From: Peptococcaceae bacterium
GTDB taxonomy: Bacteria > Bacillota > Peptococcia > Peptococcales > Peptococcaceae
Reading direction: 5' to 3'
DNA length: 27,113 nucleotides
NCBI GenBank assembly: GCA_900759105.1
Contig: CAAETY010000046.1
Span: 1 to 27,113 of the forward strand
Of the stretch, positions 23,730 through 27,113 are shown piece by piece. Positions within the stretch are counted from its first letter, which is position 1, and each line of letters starts with the position of its first letter. Under the pieces are notes generated by a model. It worked only from the letters and a program-made list of their open reading frames with translations. It searched no databases and had not been told where the DNA came from. The position numbers and the translations under genes are program-made.

Positions 23730-24263
23730 ATGAAGAAAAACTCTGAATTGGTAGCGTTGACCTTAATGGCTCTCTTGACCATGGGAGCAGTGACCGGTTG
23801 TGGCAACAATGATGCGGCAACCAATACATCCGGCAGTGCGTCCAGTGCTGTAAGTGAAAGCAGTGCCGCTGACGAAAGCGCAGTAGAAAAAGATTTAGAC
23901 AAGGTTGCTGACGATGAAAAGGATGCAGCGACAAAAGCTGACGGCGAAACAGAGGACGTTGTTTCCGCTTACAATGCCGATATCATCGGTGAAGTCACTG
24001 TGAGTGACGGCAACACCTTGACGGTAGATGTGTACGAACCACATACCTCTGATGTCAATCTCCTCACTGCGACCGGTTCTGATTTGAGTGCAACCGGTGC
24101 CTCTGAAATGATTGAATTGAGCAACGTGGTAAATATCAAGAAGGTGATGGATGGTTATTTGGTAGCATCCAGCGCTGATGTGATTGAAAACGGTGACGTG
24201 GTTGCAGTTGTGACCAACGAAGATGGCACCAAAGATTTGATTATTCTCGAAATGGGCAACTAA
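23730..24263 (+). CDS. Putative secreted lipoprotein of unknown function
   Basis: 177 aa. Lipoprotein signal peptide: MKK, hydrophobic core, then VTGC with the lipidated Cys24. The mature protein begins with a low-complexity Ser/Ala/Asp/Glu linker (about 25-85) that would hold the protein away from the membrane, followed by a compact acidic, probably beta-rich domain (about 86-177: IGEVTVSDGNTLTVDVYEP ... VVAVVTNEDGTKDLIILEM). The domain looks like the small beta-barrel repeats seen in other clostridial lipoproteins, but I cannot name a family. GAAAGAAGG lies upstream of the ATG. It is a single-gene unit with its own promoter and terminator. Confidence 0.85.
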   Translation: MKKNSELVALTLMALLTMGAVTGCGNNDAATNTSGSASSAVSESSAADESAVEKDLDKVADDEKDAATKADGETEDVVSAYNADIIGEVTVSDGNTLTVDVYEPHTSDVNLLTATGSDLSATGASEMIELSNVVNIKKVMDGYLVASSADVIENGDVVAVVTNEDGTKDLIILEMGN

Positions 24264-24284
24264 ATAGACGGACAAACTTTACCG

Positions 24285-24321
24285 AACACCGCCGCGTATA
24301 ACGCTCGGCGGTGTTTTTTTG
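24285..24321 (+). terminator. Terminator after the lipoprotein gene
   Basis: AACACCGCCG pairs with CGGCGGTGTT around an 11-base loop, then T run. Its stem is nearly the same as that of the hsdR terminator (AACACCGCCT). The rest of the 24264-24560 gap shows only a TATAAT at 24505-24510 for the next gene. Confidence 0.9.
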
Positions 24322-24560
24322 TGTCAGATGGATGCGGCAACTGTGAAAAGATAACTTTTGTAAAACAGTAGGATTAGGGGGTGTGGTTGCTGAGTGTACT
24401 GAATTCATTTTGAAATGTTCATTTCCCGCGGTACCAAGCGATTTTTGACGTGAAGAAATATCGATATTGTCGCAAAATAGGTGCTGTGTTGAAAGGCGTT
24501 ATGCTATAATAGGCGAGAAGAAAACTAAAGAAATGAAGAAATTGTTTTGAGGGGATGTAT

Positions 24561-25226
24561 ATGGTATCGATAAAGGAAAGATTGTGCTTGGATGGGGGCA
24601 TTTTTCTAGGCATATTGTTTTGCATGGCCTATGCGTGGACAGGCAAGCTACTGCATGAATGGATTGGCATGGCGGTGGTGGTGCTCTTTATAGCGCATTT
24701 TTTTATCAATTGCCGTTGGTATGGCAAGGCTTTTGCGTGCAAAGGCGTGCCGATGAACGGCGCACGCAAAACGCTTAATTGCTTGCTGGTGTTTATGACC
24801 ATGGGCATGACGGTGAGCAGCGTGCTCTTGAGTGAATATGTTTTTGGCTTCCTTGGCGTGGGGGGGAATGAAGTGGGGCTGACGCCACATCTGATTTGCT
24901 CCTACTGGGGCTTTCTTATTATGGCGATGCACATTGGTTTGCACTGGCAAATGCTCACTGCACAGTTGAAGAAAACGGCCGTTGGGAAGGCCTTATGTAG
25001 CCAACCATGGCTGGGGCGTGTACTTTCAATCGTTTCGGTGGTATTTGGCGCTGTAGCACTCCTGCATCAACAATACGGCGCACATCTCTTTATGCGTATC
25101 GGTACCTCCGATTTACCCTATAGCAATTCGGTGCTATTGTTTACAATAGAAGAGCTCCTCATTGTGGGGCTGTTCATCGTTGTTATTCGTACCGTGCAGC
25201 AAAAAGTGCTGGCAAAGGCTTCTTAA
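24561..25226 (+). CDS. DUF4405-like multi-helix membrane protein
   Basis: 221 aa, about five membrane segments. It resembles DUF4405 proteins, which share features with b-type cytochrome membrane subunits: paired histidines within or next to helices are visible, H32 and H46 in the first half (KLLHEWIGM, FIAHFFIN) and H in MAMHIGLHWQML in the middle. These could bind heme, which is inference. The ATG at 24561 is chosen because AGGGG is 6 bases upstream; the ATG at 24555 touches it. The region between helices 2 and 3 is basic (CRWYGKAFACKG). It stands alone with its own terminator, and no electron-transfer partner is adjacent. Confidence 0.75.
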   Translation: MVSIKERLCLDGGIFLGILFCMAYAWTGKLLHEWIGMAVVVLFIAHFFINCRWYGKAFACKGVPMNGARKTLNCLLVFMTMGMTVSSVLLSEYVFGFLGVGGNEVGLTPHLICSYWGFLIMAMHIGLHWQMLTAQLKKTAVGKALCSQPWLGRVLSIVSVVFGAVALLHQQYGAHLFMRIGTSDLPYSNSVLLFTIEELLIVGLFIVVIRTVQQKVLAKAS

Positions 25227-25232
25227 ATCAGC

Positions 25233-25268
25233 AAAGCGTGTCTCTCAAATGAGGGGTACGCTTTTTTT
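25233..25268 (+). terminator. Terminator after the DUF4405-like gene
   Basis: AAAGCGTGTCTCTC pairs with GAGGGGTACGCTTT including several G-T wobbles, 4-base loop, then T run. Confidence 0.85.
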
Positions 25269-25296
25269 ATGCATTCAATCAAAAAAAGTTTGAAGC

Positions 25297-25434
25297 AGTA
25301 GTCAGGACTACTTGCGTCATGGCGGACAATCGTGTATTTTATTTTTGCAAAATAATAATGTGTAGTGAAGTCCGTATTATAGACATGCGTGGTGCAGTGT
25401 ACATACACTTGATGGTGTATCACCGTGTACGCAC
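25297..25434. promoter_or_regulatory. Palindrome-rich upstream region of the large secreted protein
   Basis: AGTAGTC-AG-GACTACT (25297-25312) is a perfect 7-bp inverted repeat. Farther down come GTGTA-CA-TACAC (25397-25408), GGTG-TAT-CACC (25414-25424) and GTG-TACG-CAC (25425-25434), three short palindromes in a row sharing GTGTA. No convincing -35/-10 pair was found; TATTAT at 25375-25380 is the best -10. Confidence 0.35.
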
Positions 25435-25464
25435 AGTCGAGATCTTGAGGAAGGGATATGATCG

Positions 25465-27113
25465 ATGAAACGACAACTATTGAGTGTGCTACTCTGTCTT
25501 GCCATGGTGGCGGAATGGTTACCGGCGGCTGCACTTGCAGCAGCGCCACAGAAGGCCATTGAATTGGATGTCACACAGCTTAAGGGTGGTCAGACGAGCA
25601 GCATTTATTTCGGCAATTATCAACAAAACGACGCCACAGGACAGACGAAGGAGCCGGTCAAGTGGCGGGTGCTTGCCAACAACGAAAATGCGAACGGCAG
25701 CCTGTTTTTGCTTGCCGACCAAAATCTGGACGTACAGCCGAGCCATACGGAGCATGCGGACGTCACCTGGGAAAACAGTTATTTACGAGCATGGCTGAAC
25801 AGTACGTTTATGAATGCAGCTTTTTCTAACGGCGAACAGCAAGCGATTAAAACAACCTATATTTATAATAAAACGCAATCAGATGGCGTGACGAATCCAA
25901 ACCCTGAGTACAGCACTGCTGGCGGAAACAATACAACCGATCGTATTTTTCTGCCATCCATAGAAGAAATGAACAACAGTAGTTACTTTCCGGCGGGTAA
26001 TGACAGCCGCATATCGACCAACACTGCCTATGTTGCCAATAAAGAAGGGATGCATGGCAAGGTCGGCAAAGCCGATTATTGGTGGCTACGATCTCCCGGC
26101 TGGAAGGTGAAAACTGCAGCCTATATACAAATGATTGGCGCAGTGTGGACCAAGGGTGGCGATATCAATGCCTCGCACTTTGCCATCCGTCCGGCGTTTA
26201 ATATCGACCTAAACACCGTTCTTTTTGCATCTGCGGCGGTGGGTGGCAAGGGCAAAGCCGGCATGGACGGCGAATTGACCGCCATTGATGCAGCAGCGGG
26301 CAGCAACGAATGGAAATTAACGCTTTTGGACAGCAACCGCCATTTTGACGTGGCGGAAACAGCTGCCATTGCTAAGCCGGGTGGAACGGTTACGCTCAGT
26401 TATACAGGAGCAAGCAGTGGCACCAACGAATACATTTCTGCCATTATTGCAGATGGTAGCGGTGCCCGTTATTACGGCAGAATAATGCGCGCGACCGATG
26501 AAGCTGGTACAGTGGCTATCAACATTCCCAAAGCCCTTGCCGATGGGGAGTATACCCTTCAGGTGTTTAGCGAGCAATATAACGGCGGAGAAAATGACGA
26601 TACCAAGCGCACGGACTATGCCAGCGCATTTGCTTCGGTGGCACTCACCGTTACCGGTGATACCACAGCGCCAACGTTAAGCCATGTGAGTACTTCCCGT
26701 ACTGACATGGCCAAGGCATCAGTGCGCTTTAGCAGCGATGAAGCCGGTAGCTACTACTACGCCGTTGTTGAAAGTGGCGCCGACGAGCCAACCATAGATA
26801 CCAGTGGGGCGGGGATTTCCTGCGATGCCGCAGAGCATGATATTTTACTGGAGAATCTTGCAGATGCCGGTGCAAAGGATATTTATATTGTTGCCAAGGA
26901 TGCGGCGGGGAATGTGAGTAATAAACTGAAAATCACCATTCCGGCCTACCATATTTATACGTTGCATGTCACCGCGCCACCTTTTGAAACGGTGTATGAC
27001 AGCGACCCGCAACCGGATGCAAAGCCTATAACCATCCAAAGCGTTGGCAACACCGATGCCACCATTGAGCGTGTAAGCGTTTCCGGCGATGCGTTTACCA
27101 TCGGTGGCGGCGG
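25465..27113 (+). CDS. Large secreted protein with DUF6273-like domain (partial, runs off the window)
   Basis: The frame from ATG 25465 is open to the last base (549 complete codons), so the C-terminus is missing. Signal peptide about 1-27 (MKRQLLSVLLCLAMVAEWLP, cleavage near AALAAAP). Residues about 40-250 resemble DUF6273, with SIYFGNYQQ, VKWRVLANN, SYLRAWLNSTFMNAAF, DRIFLPSIEEM, DYWWLRSPG and HFAIRPAFNID; such domains share a C-lectin-like/FGE-like look and occur in surface proteins of gut Clostridia. After about residue 270 come beta-sandwich, Ig/bacterial adhesin-like segments (for example GGTVTLSYTG, TTAPTLSHVSTSRTD, KDIYIVAKDAAGNVSN). AAGGGA lies 8 bases upstream of the ATG. It is likely an extracellular or wall-attached protein; its ligand is unknown. 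Confidence 0.85.
   Translation, partial: MKRQLLSVLLCLAMVAEWLPAAALAAAPQKAIELDVTQLKGGQTSSIYFGNYQQNDATGQTKEPVKWRVLANNENANGSLFLLADQNLDVQPSHTEHADVTWENSYLRAWLNSTFMNAAFSNGEQQAIKTTYIYNKTQSDGVTNPNPEYSTAGGNNTTDRIFLPSIEEMNNSSYFPAGNDSRISTNTAYVANKEGMHGKVGKADYWWLRSPGWKVKTAAYIQMIGAVWTKGGDINASHFAIRPAFNIDLNTVLFASAAVGGKGKAGMDGELTAIDAAAGSNEWKLTLLDSNRHFDVAETAAIAKPGGTVTLSYTGASSGTNEYISAIIADGSGARYYGRIMRATDEAGTVAINIPKALADGEYTLQVFSEQYNGGENDDTKRTDYASAFASVALTVTGDTTAPTLSHVSTSRTDMAKASVRFSSDEAGSYYYAVVESGADEPTIDTSGAGISCDAAEHDILLENLADAGAKDIYIVAKDAAGNVSNKLKITIPAYHIYTLHVTAPPFETVYDSDPQPDAKPITIQSVGNTDATIERVSVSGDAFTIGGG

Overview
The window looks like chromosomal DNA of a Bacillota (Firmicutes) bacterium, probably Clostridia-like. 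The grounds are strong AGGAGG-type ribosome binding sites, sigma-A style promoters, T-rich intrinsic terminators after most transcription units, and a T-box leader in front of serine biosynthesis genes. I cannot name the species. Base composition is mid-range. One LysR gene near 22.6-23.5 kb appears more AT-rich than its neighbours by eye.

Layout. 1-3.6 kb: the 3' end of a type I restriction-modification locus (tail of hsdS, complete hsdR). 3.6-4.8 kb: a patatin-like lipase and a small PspC-domain membrane protein. 4.8-6.2 kb, minus strand: a metal-dependent amidohydrolase. 6.2-9.1 kb: a MetE-C-like methyltransferase with a clear promoter and a LysR-type box, then a PCC/DUF296 protein and a LysR regulator. 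9.1-9.7 kb: a gene-free stretch with its own promoter, a strongly base-paired 5' part and stacked terminators, a candidate non-coding RNA. 9.7-10.1 kb, minus strand: an XRE repressor with a C-terminal membrane helix and a long inverted repeat upstream. 10.4-12.7 kb: YfcE-like phosphoesterase, COG0731-type radical SAM protein and pyridoxamine kinase. 12.8-14.4 kb: an unknown 100-aa protein overlapping a MATE transporter. 14.5-15.4 kb, minus strand: an SPL-family radical SAM protein. 15.5-16.7 kb: an SLC13/ArsB-like permease.

16.7-20.5 kb is the clearest functional unit: a serine-type T-box (specifier TCC, canonical T-box sequence, terminator) ahead of serC, serA and a histidine-family phosphatase in one tight operon. 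If the phosphatase is a metal-independent phosphoserine phosphatase, this is a complete 3-phosphoglycerate-to-serine pathway controlled by uncharged tRNA-Ser. 20.5-22.4 kb holds a MarR regulator and a second MATE transporter; two copies of the same 14-bp inverted repeat lie in and just after the promoter, as expected for autoregulation. 22.6-27.1 kb holds a TTG-start LysR regulator, an orphan lipoprotein, a DUF4405-like membrane protein, and the N-terminal half of a large secreted protein with a DUF6273-like domain that runs off the window end.

I see no CRISPR array, tRNA, rRNA, insertion sequence or phage gene. The best candidates for something undescribed are the structured RNA at about 9.19-9.59 kb, the serine operon with its three evenly spaced upstream repeats, and the doubled operator of the MarR-MATE unit.
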